Source of the DNA: Pedobacter miscanthi
GTDB lineage: Bacteria > Bacteroidota > Bacteroidia > Sphingobacteriales > Sphingobacteriaceae
Length of the DNA stretch: 64,000 nucleotides
Reading direction: 5' to 3'
Assembly (NCBI RefSeq): GCF_003315595.1
Contig: NZ_QNQU01000001.1
Coordinates: 186,001-250,000 of the forward strand
Made by a program: the position numbers and the translations under genes. The notes under the pieces were generated by a model. The model was not told the origin of the DNA, ran no database searches, and saw only the letters and a list, made by a program, of their open reading frames with translations. Shown here piece by piece: positions 37,062-46,748 of this stretch (position 1 is its first letter; every line of letters starts with the position of its first letter).

Positions 37062-37976
37062 ATGAAAACACAATTTTTAAAATCAAAAACAGGTTATGCA
37101 ATTATTTTTTTAACTGGTCTGGCCGTAGCCATCAGTTGTAAAAAAAGCAATACCGGTAACGAAATTCAACCAGACCAAACCCAGCTAAGCAAAGATGAAG
37201 AAATGGCCATCGCCAAGGCGGGCTTCTCTCCTGCTGACGCCTTTAAAAAAGATGGCGGTTACCTGGTAGAAGGTGATATTTTTCTGGATGCTAAAAACCT
37301 GGCCATTCAGCAGGGAATTGTTGATGATCTTAATAAAAATAAACCAAGTACCGAACAGTACCGTACTACAAATATTGTGAGTGTTGGCACTTCAAGGACT
37401 TTAAAAATAAAAGTGGACGCCGGCGCATCACAAACGGTATTTACCGATGCAACTACTGAAGCACTTAAACGTTATAACGACCTTAACCTAAAACTTAGCT
37501 TCAGACTTTTGGATGCAACTTCTACTGAAACAGCGGATATCTCCATCATCGGTGCCGATTTAGGTAAAGCATCAAACGGACAAACCATTCTTGGTCAGTC
37601 GGCCGGATTTCCGGCAAACGGAAACCCTGCTACCCCAATTAAACTTAACAATAAGGTATATAGTGCAACCTATGATAAAAAGAGTTTGCTGGCTACCGTA
37701 ATTGCGCATGAGATTGGCCATGCCATTGGTTTTAGACATACCGATTATGCAGACAGAAACTATAGCTGCGATATACAGACCTACAACTCGTGGCTTGGAA
37801 AATATTTAAAGCAAAATGAAGGTAAGGCGGATGTAGGTGCTGTTCATATTCCCGGAACACCAACGGCTGAAAACGGAGATCCGGAATCGTGGATGCTTGC
37901 CTGCTTGGGTAACAATAGCCGCCCTTTTACCACTTACGATCAGGTGGCCATAAAAGCCCTCTATCCGGTAAAATAA
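37062..37976 (+). CDS. HEIGH-type zinc metallopeptidase lipoprotein (M57-like)
   Basis: A 304-residue lipoprotein (lipobox 'AVAISCKK', Cys26). The catalytic motif is 'HEIGHAIGFRH' (216-226), an HExxHxxGxxH metzincin zinc site matching the dual-action HEIGH metallopeptidase family of Bacteroidota. The upstream prodomain-like segment ('DEEMAIAKAGFSPADAFKKDGGYLVEGDIFL') and the mature start ('NIVSVGTSRTLKIKVD') also fit. It is surface or periplasmic and probably degrades protein or peptides. A strong terminator follows. Confidence 0.9.
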   Translation: MKTQFLKSKTGYAIIFLTGLAVAISCKKSNTGNEIQPDQTQLSKDEEMAIAKAGFSPADAFKKDGGYLVEGDIFLDAKNLAIQQGIVDDLNKNKPSTEQYRTTNIVSVGTSRTLKIKVDAGASQTVFTDATTEALKRYNDLNLKLSFRLLDATSTETADISIIGADLGKASNGQTILGQSAGFPANGNPATPIKLNNKVYSATYDKKSLLATVIAHEIGHAIGFRHTDYADRNYSCDIQTYNSWLGKYLKQNEGKADVGAVHIPGTPTAENGDPESWMLACLGNNSRPFTTYDQVAIKALYPVK

Positions 37977-38004
37977 TCAAAAAAAACACCGTTGATCTTA
38001 CAGC

Positions 38005-38036
38005 ATGGTAACCGGAATTCCGGTTACCATTTTTTG
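38005..38036 (+). terminator. Perfect-palindrome terminator after the metallopeptidase
   Basis: A 26-bp perfect palindrome at 38005-38030 (ATGGTAACCGGAA / TTCCGGTTACCAT) is followed by TTTTTG. Transcription of the TetR gene starts shortly downstream. Confidence 0.8.
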
Positions 38037-38083
38037 TTTTGTAATTGGCTTGTCAATAGATAAATATTCCGCTTAAAATTTGC

Positions 38084-38097
38084 GACCGATTGTTCAT
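38084..38097 (+). promoter_or_regulatory. Candidate TetR operator, site 1
   Basis: GACCGATTGTTCAT, 12 bp before the TetR start and overlapping its promoter region. It matches sites 2 and 3 (38714, 38821) in the pattern GACCRAnYGTTCA, an imperfect palindrome GACC-N4-GTTC. Confidence 0.5.
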
Positions 38098-38109
38098 ATT
38101 TGTACCGTC

Positions 38110-38694
38110 ATGAAAAAAGCCGAACGTACCAAACAGTTCATTATCGAAAAATCTGCACCGGTTTTTAATAAAAAAGGTGTTGCAGGCACTTCTATGAACG
38201 ATATTATGGAGGCTACACAATTGGCAAAAGGTGGTGTTTACCGGCATTTCCCCAGTAAAGAAGCGCTGAGTCTGGAAGTTTTTAATTATCTGAGCAGTTT
38301 AATGCACGATGCGGTTACAGGAGTAGTAAGGGAAATACCAACAGCCAAGGGAAAACTTTATGGCTTACTGGATTTTTACGACAGTCGTATTTTATCTAAA
38401 TGGGGTGGTTGTGCCATCCTAAATTTTGGGGCAGAGGCTGATGATACCAATCCTGTAATGAAGCAAAAAGTAAGTGCTGCCATCCACCGTTTTAAAAACC
38501 GTATTATTAAAATCATCGTTGATGGACAGGAAAATGGCGAATTTTCTAAAGATTTTGATGCAGAACAATACGCAGTTAAAGTTTTTACCATGTACGAAGG
38601 CGCCGTACTGATCAGCAAAATAGAAAATAGTCCCGAATACCTGCATAATACTATCGCCATACTGAAAAAAGAAATTGAGCCTTATATCATCTAA
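38110..38694 (+). CDS. TetR/AcrR-family transcriptional regulator
   Basis: I use ATG 38110 (194 residues), which gives the normal TetR N-terminus 'MKKAERTKQFIIEKSAPVFNKKGVAGTSMNDIMEATQLAKGGVYRHFPSKEALSLEVFNYL'. Its HTH spans about residues 25-50. The C-terminal ligand domain ('ILSKWGGCAILNFGAEADDTNPVMKQKV') resembles the C-terminal domain of TetR repressors of efflux pumps. It lies 157 bp upstream of the DHA2 exporter. A repeated operator-like motif precedes both genes, so autoregulation and control of the exporter are likely. Confidence 0.9.
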   Translation: MKKAERTKQFIIEKSAPVFNKKGVAGTSMNDIMEATQLAKGGVYRHFPSKEALSLEVFNYLSSLMHDAVTGVVREIPTAKGKLYGLLDFYDSRILSKWGGCAILNFGAEADDTNPVMKQKVSAAIHRFKNRIIKIIVDGQENGEFSKDFDAEQYAVKVFTMYEGAVLISKIENSPEYLHNTIAILKKEIEPYII

Positions 38695-38713
38695 AATTTT
38701 TTACACAAAAAGA

Positions 38714-38727
38714 GACCAATCGTTCAC
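38714..38727 (+). promoter_or_regulatory. Candidate TetR operator, site 2
   Basis: GACCAATCGTTCAC, just after the tetR stop. It is preceded by AAAAAGA and followed by TTTTA, as at site 3, so about 20 bp are repeated in direct orientation. Confidence 0.5.
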
Positions 38728-38820
38728 TTTTATAAAATAAGAATAAACCTAACATCACCCGCATCCCATATACTATAGTTAAACCAACAAAAACAAGATA
38801 ATTTTTTTTACCAAAAAAGA

Positions 38821-38834
38821 GACCAAACGTTCAC
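38821..38834 (+). promoter_or_regulatory. Candidate TetR operator, site 3
   Basis: GACCAAACGTTCAC, 17 bp before the start of the DHA2 exporter, in the position expected for repression. Confidence 0.5.
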
Positions 38835-38851
38835 TTTTACCAAAACACCCA

Positions 38852-40402
38852 ATGAACAATTTAAAACGCATATTATTAATCATTACGGTATTGATGGCCG
38901 CCGTGATGGAACTGATTGATACCACCATTGTAAACGTGGCCCTTTCACACATGAGCGGGAATCTTGGCGCTACATTGGAAGATACCACCTGGGTGGTTAC
39001 GGCTTATGCCATAGCCAACGTGATCATCATCCCCATGACCAGTTTTTTAACCGCTATTTTTGGCAGGAGGAAGTATTACATTGGTTCAATTATCGTATTT
39101 GTAGTGTGTTCGATTATGTGTGGTGGGGCACCGGATATTTGGACATTGGTGGCATTCAGGTTTTTACAGGGATTGGGCGGCGGTGCATTGTTATCGGTTT
39201 CGCAGGCTGTAATATTCGAACTTTTCCCGAAAGAAAAACAGGGCGTGGCCAGTGCAATTTTTGGCATAGGTGTATTTATCGGACCAACCATTGGCCCAAC
39301 AATGGGCGGTTTGATTATTGATAACTACAACTGGCCGCTGATTTTTTACATCAACATCCCCATCGGTATAGCAGCAGCTGTTTCCTGTTATTTTCTGCTT
39401 ACTGAACCACTTATTAAACCTAAAATAAACAAAGTAGACTGGCTGGGCATTATTCTACTAGCCATAGGTATCGGCTCATTACAAACGGTTTTAGAACGCG
39501 GACAAACGGAAGATTGGTTTGCTACCGGTTACATTATCGTATTAACAGTTACCGCTATTGTTGCCTTAACAGCATTCATTCTCTGGGAATTACATGTGCC
39601 CCATCCTGTTGTTAACCTGAGGGTATTTAAAAGCAGATCTTTATCTATTGCCGCCATTTTAACCTTTATTACCGGCATCGGCATGTTTACTTCGGTTTTT
39701 ATTACACCTGTACTGGCCCAGCGCCTGCTTGGTTTTACACCTACCGAAACCGGACTGATGTTACTGCCCAGTGCTGTAATTGCCATATTTGCACTGATTG
39801 CTTCGGGCAGGCTGATGGCCAAAGGGGTATCTCCGATTTTGATTGTTGTTTTGGGCTTTATCTGTTTTATTTATTTCAACTGGAGCATGTCGGGTATTAA
39901 TTTTGGCATTTCAGCACGCGCCATCAGTATTAATCTGATTTTCCGTGCTACCGCCATGGCTTTTTTAACTGTCCCCCTCACCTTGCTGGCGGTATCATCA
40001 TTGGCTCCTGCCGATATTCCGCAGGGTGCATCGCTGAACAATATGATGAGGCAATTGGGTGGTGCGTTTGGCATTTCGGCGGTGAACACTTATTACGCAC
40101 AAAGAATTGCAGTACACCGCACCGATTTGTTAACGCATATCAACCCCTATAATCCACAGGCTGTTGAACGTTTAAATTCGCTGACCTCTTATTTTCAACA
40201 AAAAGGGAGCAATATAATGGAGGCCCGTATGAAAGGGATTGGCGTATTGGAACATACGATTAGTACACAATCGTCTATGCTCAGTTATATCGATTGTTAT
40301 TATTTTGTGGGGCTGCTTTTTGTAATTACACTGCCGCTGTTACTTTTTGTAAAAACGAAGAAAAATCCTGCAGCAGCTAAAATGGTGATATCGGATCATT
40401 GA
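38852..40402 (+). CDS. DHA2-family multidrug efflux MFS transporter (EmrB/QacA type)
   Basis: A 516-residue polytopic inner-membrane protein with about 14 TM helices. TM1 carries 'MELIDTTIVNVAL' (motif D1, as in EmrB). 'TTWVVTAYAIANVIIIPMTSFLTAIFGRRKYY' is motif A, and 'GIGVFIGPTIGPTMGGLI' is the antiporter motif C. It exports drugs or hydrophobic toxins using proton motive force. No HlyD-type adaptor or TolC-like gene is in the window next to it. It is controlled, by inference, by the adjacent TetR protein. Confidence 0.93.
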   Translation: MNNLKRILLIITVLMAAVMELIDTTIVNVALSHMSGNLGATLEDTTWVVTAYAIANVIIIPMTSFLTAIFGRRKYYIGSIIVFVVCSIMCGGAPDIWTLVAFRFLQGLGGGALLSVSQAVIFELFPKEKQGVASAIFGIGVFIGPTIGPTMGGLIIDNYNWPLIFYINIPIGIAAAVSCYFLLTEPLIKPKINKVDWLGIILLAIGIGSLQTVLERGQTEDWFATGYIIVLTVTAIVALTAFILWELHVPHPVVNLRVFKSRSLSIAAILTFITGIGMFTSVFITPVLAQRLLGFTPTETGLMLLPSAVIAIFALIASGRLMAKGVSPILIVVLGFICFIYFNWSMSGINFGISARAISINLIFRATAMAFLTVPLTLLAVSSLAPADIPQGASLNNMMRQLGGAFGISAVNTYYAQRIAVHRTDLLTHINPYNPQAVERLNSLTSYFQQKGSNIMEARMKGIGVLEHTISTQSSMLSYIDCYYFVGLLFVITLPLLLFVKTKKNPAAAKMVISDH

Positions 40403-40585
40403 TATCTGGTTAAACGATAAATTTTGTTTAAATTTTTTGTGCCTTGCCACAGTTGTGATTCATCGCCATCTAAAGTAAAATATTCTACTTCAACCAATAC
40501 AAATCCATCCAGAGCATTTCACATTTGATTTTCTCCGTTTCATTGTATAAATTGAACCCGGATAATCCTTTTTCAATCAACAATT

Positions 40586-41359
40586 ATGAAACGGTACATT
40601 TTTATCATTCTTCTGGCTTTGTCTTTTTCTGCAAAAGCGCAGCCTAATATCAACCATTATAAATATATCATTGTGCCCGAGAAATACAGTTTTCTTAAAC
40701 AGCCAAATCAGTATAATTTAAATGGTGTTACCAAAGCGCTGTTTGAGGGTATGGGTTTTACGGTTTATTATGATAACGCCGATCTTCCGACTGAAATTGC
40801 AGGCGATAGATGTAAGGCCTTAACAGCAGATGTACTCGAAAAAAACAGCATGTTTGTAACCAATTTAACGGTTGTGCTGAAAGATTGCAAAGGAACAGTA
40901 GTATTAAAAAGCAAGGAAGGAAAAAGCAGGGAAAAGGAATATAAAACCTCATTCAATCTAGCTTTACAGGATGCCTTTAGTTCGTTAAACGATTTTCGTT
41001 ATACCGCAGGCAGCACACCTGAAACTTCAATCCCTGCCCCTGCTACAACAACAACAGCTGCAGCACCTGCTCAGGAAGTTAAAACTGAAGCCGTGCCGGC
41101 ACCTGTAAGTCAGCCAGCAACAACCGGAACAAAACTAACTGAAGCGGTACTTTACGCACAGCCCATAAACAACGGTTACCAATTGGTTGATGCAACACCA
41201 AAAATTGTAATGACTTTATTAAAAACTTCTGTTGAAGATTTCTTTATTGCCAGTAACGGCGGTATTGCAGGTGTAGTTTTAAAGAAAAACGGCAGCTGGT
41301 TTTTTGAGTATTATAAAAACAATGTGCTGGTTTCTGATAAGCTGCCGATTAAGTTTTAG
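40586..41359 (+). CDS. Secreted protein of unknown function with Ala/Pro/Thr linker
   Basis: A 257-residue protein with a signal peptide ('FSAKAQ'). The N-terminal domain ('HYKYIIVPEKYSFLKQPNQYNLNGVTKALFEGMGFTVYYD', 25-140) looks like a small alpha/beta fold. A low-complexity Ala/Thr/Pro linker (about 145-185) joins a C-terminal strand-rich domain ('YQLVDATPKIVMTLLKTSVEDFFIAS'). Similar two-domain proteins are common in Bacteroidota, without known function. Confidence 0.7.
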   Translation: MKRYIFIILLALSFSAKAQPNINHYKYIIVPEKYSFLKQPNQYNLNGVTKALFEGMGFTVYYDNADLPTEIAGDRCKALTADVLEKNSMFVTNLTVVLKDCKGTVVLKSKEGKSREKEYKTSFNLALQDAFSSLNDFRYTAGSTPETSIPAPATTTTAAAPAQEVKTEAVPAPVSQPATTGTKLTEAVLYAQPINNGYQLVDATPKIVMTLLKTSVEDFFIASNGGIAGVVLKKNGSWFFEYYKNNVLVSDKLPIKF

Positions 41360-41400
41360 GAGGTTCCCATACATTTTTAAGATAAAACACTCAAAGAAGT

Positions 41401-41525
41401 CGTCATCTCGACTGTAACGCAGTGGAATGGAGAGATCTATCTCGAGATAGATTTAGCTTCGCTGAGCATTATTTGGTTCTCGACTGCATTGCACCTGATA
41501 GCTATCGGCTCCACTCGAAATGACG
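41401..41525. repeat. Interspersed palindromic repeat, copy 2
   Basis: A 125-bp element with ends CGTCATCTCGA (41401-41411) and TCGAAATGACG (41515-41525) and the same internal palindrome ATCTATCTCGAGATAGAT. It matches the copy at 24632-24754 closely but differs in both inter-arm parts. It lies between convergent genes. Confidence 0.8.
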
Positions 41526-41562
41526 TACTGGGGAGTTTCCGTTCGAATTGACGGTCAGTAAA

Positions 41563-41591
41563 CAAAAAGCCGCACAAACTGCGGCTTTTTG
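41563..41591. terminator. Bidirectional terminator
   Basis: CAAAAAGCCGCA / TGCGGCTTTTTG, a 12-bp perfect stem with loop CAAAC between the convergent genes ending at 41359 and 41606. A and T tails lie on both sides. Confidence 0.85.
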
Positions 41592-41605
41592 TTCATCATA
41601 ATCAT

Positions 41606-43153
41606 CTAATTATTCGAATATCCTGGATTTTGGTCCGCTTCGGATATATCGTCGTTTTGTTTAATTTCCTGTAATGGAATGGGGTAACGGTTATGGAAAG
41701 GCTGTATAGAAGCACTCTCTTTTGTCCATTTGTTACGTGCTTTTACAAGATCTACCAGTTTACCGGTTCTGATCAGGTCCATTCTTCTCCATCCTTCGAA
41801 GCAAAGTTCGCGCATGCGTTCGTCCATAATGGCTGTTCTGAAATCCTGTTGCGACATTGCCGCACTCCATTTTTTATCATCAGGCAGATTGTTGTTCCAT
41901 GCCCTTCTTCTTACGGTTGTATTGACCAAATCAACCGCCTGGGCAGTTGCACCGGTTTCATTTAAGGCTTCGGCATAACATAAAAGCACATCCGAATAAC
42001 GCAGGTAAAAAATATTCTTGCCCGAAAGCCAGAAACTCAACGTACCATCAGTTCTGATATCTTCATATTTTTTAACGTGTGGATCGAGCTCATCGCCACC
42101 AAATGTAGGGTTAAGTACAGGTGTTTTGCCTTTATAGGTAAAATCGTAACGGATGCTCTCCCCTTTTCTTACATCGCCATCCTCCCAAAGTCCGCCTGCA
42201 GTTGCATCTTTATAACAATACTGTGTGGGCACCATCAGGTCGTAACCGCCAAAATAAGCATATTGATCAATTTCGGCCAAAGACCTCGATCCCATTTGCC
42301 ATTGGGTTTGGTTATTATCGGGGTAAACATTGTTAAACTGAAATTCGTAGATAGATTCGCTGCTGTTTGGTTTTGCAGGGTTCCAAAGGTCGGCATAATT
42401 GGCTACGAGTTGGTATGTGCCTGCATCTACAATCTGTTTAAACGTATCTCTGGCTTTGGCAAAATCGCGTACCCCCGAACTAACAGGCGCGTACATGTAT
42501 ACTTTACCCAATAGTGCCAATGCAGCACCTTTAGTGGCTTTACGTTTGTCGGTTTGTGTTGCAGGCAGGTATTTTACTGCATTTTCAAGGTCCGAAACAA
42601 TACTGCTGTACACCAATGTTAAAGGTTGACGTTTGGTACCATATTCAGCAAATTTTGCCTGATCGATCAATGGTATTTCGCCCCAGTACTGGCTCATTTC
42701 GAAATTAAGCGCCGCCCTGATAAAGGAAGCATCGCCCAAAATCCTGTTTTTACGCTCAGGATCTTCTGTATTTAAGCTTAAGGCATAAATTACCTTTGCT
42801 GCTGCAGAAATTACCGGCCAGCGGCTGTTCCATTGCTCGGCAAGGGCGGTATTACTGGCAGTTAAAAAGCCATTATAGCGGTCTAAACCTGCCTGACGAT
42901 CGTCGGTTCTAACCTGGTAAGCGCCTTGCTGAGCTTCATCGGTACCCAGGGTAAAAACAAAACCTCCCCTATCTTTTTTAGTATTGCGCCAGCTGGTATA
43001 TAAACCCAGTACCAAAGGTTCGATATTATCGAGGCTTTTAAAAACCTGCTCTTCGGTAAGGGCAGTTTGTGGCTCTTCTGTTATAAATTTTTTGCACGAT
43101 CCGCTTAGTATCACCAATAAGGCAAGCATGATCAAACTATATTTCCTTTTCAT
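41606..43153 (-). CDS. SusD/RagB-family lipoprotein
   Basis: A 515-residue lipoprotein: signal 'LVILSGSCKKF' with the lipid Cys, N-terminal 'ITEEPQTALTEEQVFKSLDNIEPLVLGLY', SusD-type helices ('DASFIRAALNFEMSQYWGEIPLIDQ', 'GAALALLGKVYMYA') and the C-terminal 'MDERMRELCFEGWRRMDLIRTGKL..YPIPLQEI'. It works with the SusC-like porin encoded 11 bp upstream. Confidence 0.93.
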   Translation of the reverse strand: MKRKYSLIMLALLVILSGSCKKFITEEPQTALTEEQVFKSLDNIEPLVLGLYTSWRNTKKDRGGFVFTLGTDEAQQGAYQVRTDDRQAGLDRYNGFLTASNTALAEQWNSRWPVISAAAKVIYALSLNTEDPERKNRILGDASFIRAALNFEMSQYWGEIPLIDQAKFAEYGTKRQPLTLVYSSIVSDLENAVKYLPATQTDKRKATKGAALALLGKVYMYAPVSSGVRDFAKARDTFKQIVDAGTYQLVANYADLWNPAKPNSSESIYEFQFNNVYPDNNQTQWQMGSRSLAEIDQYAYFGGYDLMVPTQYCYKDATAGGLWEDGDVRKGESIRYDFTYKGKTPVLNPTFGGDELDPHVKKYEDIRTDGTLSFWLSGKNIFYLRYSDVLLCYAEALNETGATAQAVDLVNTTVRRRAWNNNLPDDKKWSAAMSQQDFRTAIMDERMRELCFEGWRRMDLIRTGKLVDLVKARNKWTKESASIQPFHNRYPIPLQEIKQNDDISEADQNPGYSNN

Positions 43154-43164
43154 CGTAATTTCTC

Positions 43165-46100
43165 TTAAAGTCCAATATTAACACCAAAAACAAACATTTT
43201 TGAAGTTGGATAACCATCACCGCCTTCAGGATCGTAACCTTTGTATTTGGTTACGGTTAACAGGTTCCGGCCGGTAACATACACACGTAGATTGCTGATT
43301 TTTGCCTTTTTCATAAAATCCTGTGTGAAATTATAGGCAAGTGTTAAGGCCGACATCCTTAAATAAGATGAATTTTGTACGGCGTAATCTGTTTCACCAA
43401 TACCATACCTGCCACTTCCGCTATAAGCTCTGGGGATGTTAGAACCGGTGTTGGTAGGTGTCCAGCGGTTAAGTTCGTCTTCATGACCCGAATATTCGCC
43501 CGTTCCGTTTAATAAACCTTCATAAAGTCCGCTGATGGCCTTACCGCCATAGCTGTAATTGAAAACCGCGTTCAGCGTGAGGTTTTTATAGGTTACATCG
43601 GTAAAGAAACCGCCGTAAAATTTAGGATCTTTTTTCCCCACTACAATACGGTCGGCATCATCTATCTTTTTATCGCCATTTACGTCAACAGGGATAATAT
43701 CACCCGGATGAATGGTACGGCCACCGTAATCAATCCCCTGGATACGCGCCATATCGGATTGTTGTGCAATTTTTTCGAACTTATAGGTATAAATCGAATT
43801 GAGCGGCTGGTTAAGGAAGAAATTGCCTTCCCTTTGGATCTCCACTCCGGTAAATCCGCCATAATTATAAATGGCATCTACGTTACCATAAAGTTTGGTG
43901 ATTTTGCTTTTATAGGCCGAAATATTGGCACCCAGGTTCCATTTTAAATCATCACCTTTCAGGATGACACCATTGATGTTAAAATCGAATCCTTTATTAA
44001 GCAATGAGCCTACATTAGCGATGGTATTGTTAAATCCGGATGTGGTGGATAGGGTTCTTCTCATCAACAAATCGTTGTTATGGATCAGAAAATAATCAGC
44101 ATTAAAAGTTAGCCTGTTGTCTAAAATGGCGATATCCAGCCCCAGGTTGAGCTGTTTTTGCTTTTCCCAAACAAGATCCGGATTTCCTAAACGGCCGTCT
44201 GACACGTAAGTAACAGATCCATTGGTAAATACCGGACGATAAAGGGAACGGTAGGCAAAATCATCAATTTTCTGGTTTCCGGCGATACCATAACCTGCAC
44301 GGATTTTAAGCATGTTGATTCCCTTGATATCCTTGAAAAAATCTTCGTTTGCAATATTCCATGCGAGTGAAAGTGATGGAAAAAGTCCCCATTTGTTGCC
44401 ATTGCCAAATTTCGACGAACCATCGTACCTTCCGGTAAGGGTTGCAAAATATTTATTATCGTAGCTGTAATTAAACCTCGCCACGTAACTGATTAATGAG
44501 TTGGTTACAAAATCAGAAGATAACTGGAACTGATCTTTCAGGTAAGCCCCACCCAGGTATTTGTAAGAAAAATCGTCGGTAGCAAAGCCTGATGCATTTA
44601 CCTGGTTATAATTGTAATTATTCTGGCTCAATCCAAAACTCAGGATCCCCGAAAAGCTGTTTTTACCAATGGTTTTATCGTAAGATATAGAATTATCCCA
44701 TTGCCAGTTTACCCAGCTTTCTTTTTTCTGCGTAGCACTGCCGTTGGTCGAATTTCTAAGCGATTGGCCTAAACTTTTCGGAATGTAGTTGTAATAGTTC
44801 TGGTTCCTTACATCAAGGGCTATACTCGAGCGTATATTTAAACCCGGAATAAGGGTGGCCACTACGTAATTATTGGTTAACAAACGGTTTAAATTGCCTT
44901 TTCCATCAATATTTAAACTTCTGATGGGGTTATAAAGATCGGTGCTTTGAATCCCCTTCCAGCTTAAATAGGTAACCTGATCATTGATGGGCAAAAGCGG
45001 ATTGGCATTGGCTGCAATACCAAATACACCACCATCGATGTAAGATTCTTCGGTACGCGAGAAATTGGTATTGGTACCGATTTTTAACCAGGGTTTTATT
45101 TTCTGATCGAGGTTGATCTGACCACCATAACGTTTATAGTTGGAGGTTTTTAACAAGCCCATTTGATCGGTGTAGTTAAAACTTACATATACGGCACCAT
45201 CGGGACCACCTTTAGAAAATGTTGCGGTATGGTTTTGCTGTATAGCCGTGCGGGTAATTTCGTCGAGCCAGTTATACGATTGGCCGCTACGGTACACTGC
45301 CAGTTCATCCTGACTAAATGCAATTGAATTTGTGCCCAGCAACGAGTTGATATAAGTTTGGCGGTTTGCCGTTGGGTTATCATCCATGTATTTATTGGCA
45401 TAGGCATCAATGCGTAAATCGCCAATTTGCTGGGCATTTAGGTATGGGATGTTTTTGTTGAACGACTGTACACCATACCAGCCATTGTATTCGATTTTGC
45501 CATCACCATTTTTGGCTCTTTTGGTGGTGATCAATACCACACCATTTGCTCCCCTCGAACCATATATTGCAGTTGCAGATGCATCCTTCAAAATGTCGAT
45601 ACTTGCAATGTCATCAGGGTTAATGGTATTAAAGGCTTCTTCGATTACCAAACCATCTACTACATAAATCGGGTTTGAGCCATATTGTATGGAGTTGTTT
45701 CCACGTACTTTAATGGATACCGCACCACCCGGCCTCGGATCATTACTCTGCACCAGCACGCCGGCAACCCGGCCTTGGATAGCCTGATTAATATTGGTTA
45801 CAGGCATTTCTTTAATCACCTTTTCGCCAACACTACTCACCGAACCGGTTAAATCGCCCTTTTTAATGGTTGCACCCACTACGGTAACTTCCTGAAGCTC
45901 GCTTGTTGTGGATACCAGAACGATATTCATACCCACAGCCGCCGGTCGCTCAAGGCTACGATAACCAAGGGAAGAAAAAACAAGAACAGAGCCTGCCGGT
46001 ACTTTTAAACTGAATTTTCCATCGGGATCGGTAGAGGTTGCGATAGCTGCTCCTTTTACCTTGACAGAAACGCCGGGGATGGACATTCCATCATCTTTAC

Positions 46101-46221
46101 CCGTAACTTTTCCTGATGCGCTTATCAGCTCCTGAGCCGAAAGCACACTACCTTGCAACAACACAAAAAACATCAATAGCGATGCTATTTTGGGCAAGGA
46201 TTTTACAATATAATTTAACAT
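43165..46221 (-). CDS. SusC/RagA-family TonB-linked outer-membrane protein
   Basis: A 1018-residue protein: signal peptide ending 'SVLSAQ', carboxypeptidase-like domain ('ISASGKVTGKDDGMSIPGVSVKVKG'), plug with 'VTVVGATIKKGDLTGSV' and 'LKDASATAIYGSRGANGVVLITTKRA', then a 22-strand barrel ending 'MFVFGVNIGL'. It forms a transport pair with the downstream SusD protein. There is no STN domain and no anti-sigma or hybrid two-component gene beside it, so its regulator is not visible. The ligand is unknown. Confidence 0.94.
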   Translation of the reverse strand: MLNYIVKSLPKIASLLMFFVLLQGSVLSAQELISASGKVTGKDDGMSIPGVSVKVKGAAIATSTDPDGKFSLKVPAGSVLVFSSLGYRSLERPAAVGMNIVLVSTTSELQEVTVVGATIKKGDLTGSVSSVGEKVIKEMPVTNINQAIQGRVAGVLVQSNDPRPGGAVSIKVRGNNSIQYGSNPIYVVDGLVIEEAFNTINPDDIASIDILKDASATAIYGSRGANGVVLITTKRAKNGDGKIEYNGWYGVQSFNKNIPYLNAQQIGDLRIDAYANKYMDDNPTANRQTYINSLLGTNSIAFSQDELAVYRSGQSYNWLDEITRTAIQQNHTATFSKGGPDGAVYVSFNYTDQMGLLKTSNYKRYGGQINLDQKIKPWLKIGTNTNFSRTEESYIDGGVFGIAANANPLLPINDQVTYLSWKGIQSTDLYNPIRSLNIDGKGNLNRLLTNNYVVATLIPGLNIRSSIALDVRNQNYYNYIPKSLGQSLRNSTNGSATQKKESWVNWQWDNSISYDKTIGKNSFSGILSFGLSQNNYNYNQVNASGFATDDFSYKYLGGAYLKDQFQLSSDFVTNSLISYVARFNYSYDNKYFATLTGRYDGSSKFGNGNKWGLFPSLSLAWNIANEDFFKDIKGINMLKIRAGYGIAGNQKIDDFAYRSLYRPVFTNGSVTYVSDGRLGNPDLVWEKQKQLNLGLDIAILDNRLTFNADYFLIHNNDLLMRRTLSTTSGFNNTIANVGSLLNKGFDFNINGVILKGDDLKWNLGANISAYKSKITKLYGNVDAIYNYGGFTGVEIQREGNFFLNQPLNSIYTYKFEKIAQQSDMARIQGIDYGGRTIHPGDIIPVDVNGDKKIDDADRIVVGKKDPKFYGGFFTDVTYKNLTLNAVFNYSYGGKAISGLYEGLLNGTGEYSGHEDELNRWTPTNTGSNIPRAYSGSGRYGIGETDYAVQNSSYLRMSALTLAYNFTQDFMKKAKISNLRVYVTGRNLLTVTKYKGYDPEGGDGYPTSKMFVFGVNIGL

Positions 46222-46748
46222 ACGAAAGATATTTGATTAGTGCGGATAAACTTACGATGAAAATAAAAGCTGATAAATGGATGATCGTTACCAATACATG
46301 GACAATACTATCATATTAACATGGCAAACGATTAGCAAAATTTACAGGCTAATGGTAGAAGAACACCAAATTGATTCAGCATCTGGATGGCTATTTTTCA
46401 GGGCAAATTTTATTTCACCCGTCCAGAACCTTGAATAAATATTGGTAAAGTTCTACAGAGATAATTTCATACTATAATCGGTTAATATTTAACCAGAATT
46501 AATGAGTTTATCGTATTACTTTCGTAACAAATAAGTATTACTAATAATATTACTTTGTATATTTAAACCGATATTATATATCAGTGCTCAAAGCTAAAAA
46601 TTTCCTGTTTTCAACAGTAAATTAAGCATAAGATTACCTACGCTAATCCCACAAAATTGTCCCGGTTACCCCAAATGCCGCATTAATAAGCGGCATGGGT
46701 TATTCATTGAAATATGTTTTTAATTAATCTTTTACTAAAACCATAACT
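46222..46748. other. Intergenic, 527 bp, between divergent susC and the astacin gene
   Basis: AT-rich. Contains a hairpin ATGCCGC-attaataa-GCGGCAT (46675-46696), extended by ACCC/GGGT, 52 bp before the astacin ATG. It could be a leftover terminator or an mRNA leader structure. No gene or repeat family is seen, and no confident promoter. Confidence 0.4.

Noticed and set aside
42077..42514. 145-residue open frame antisense to susD
   Set aside because: Complement of a well-supported SusD gene; composition is not protein-like.
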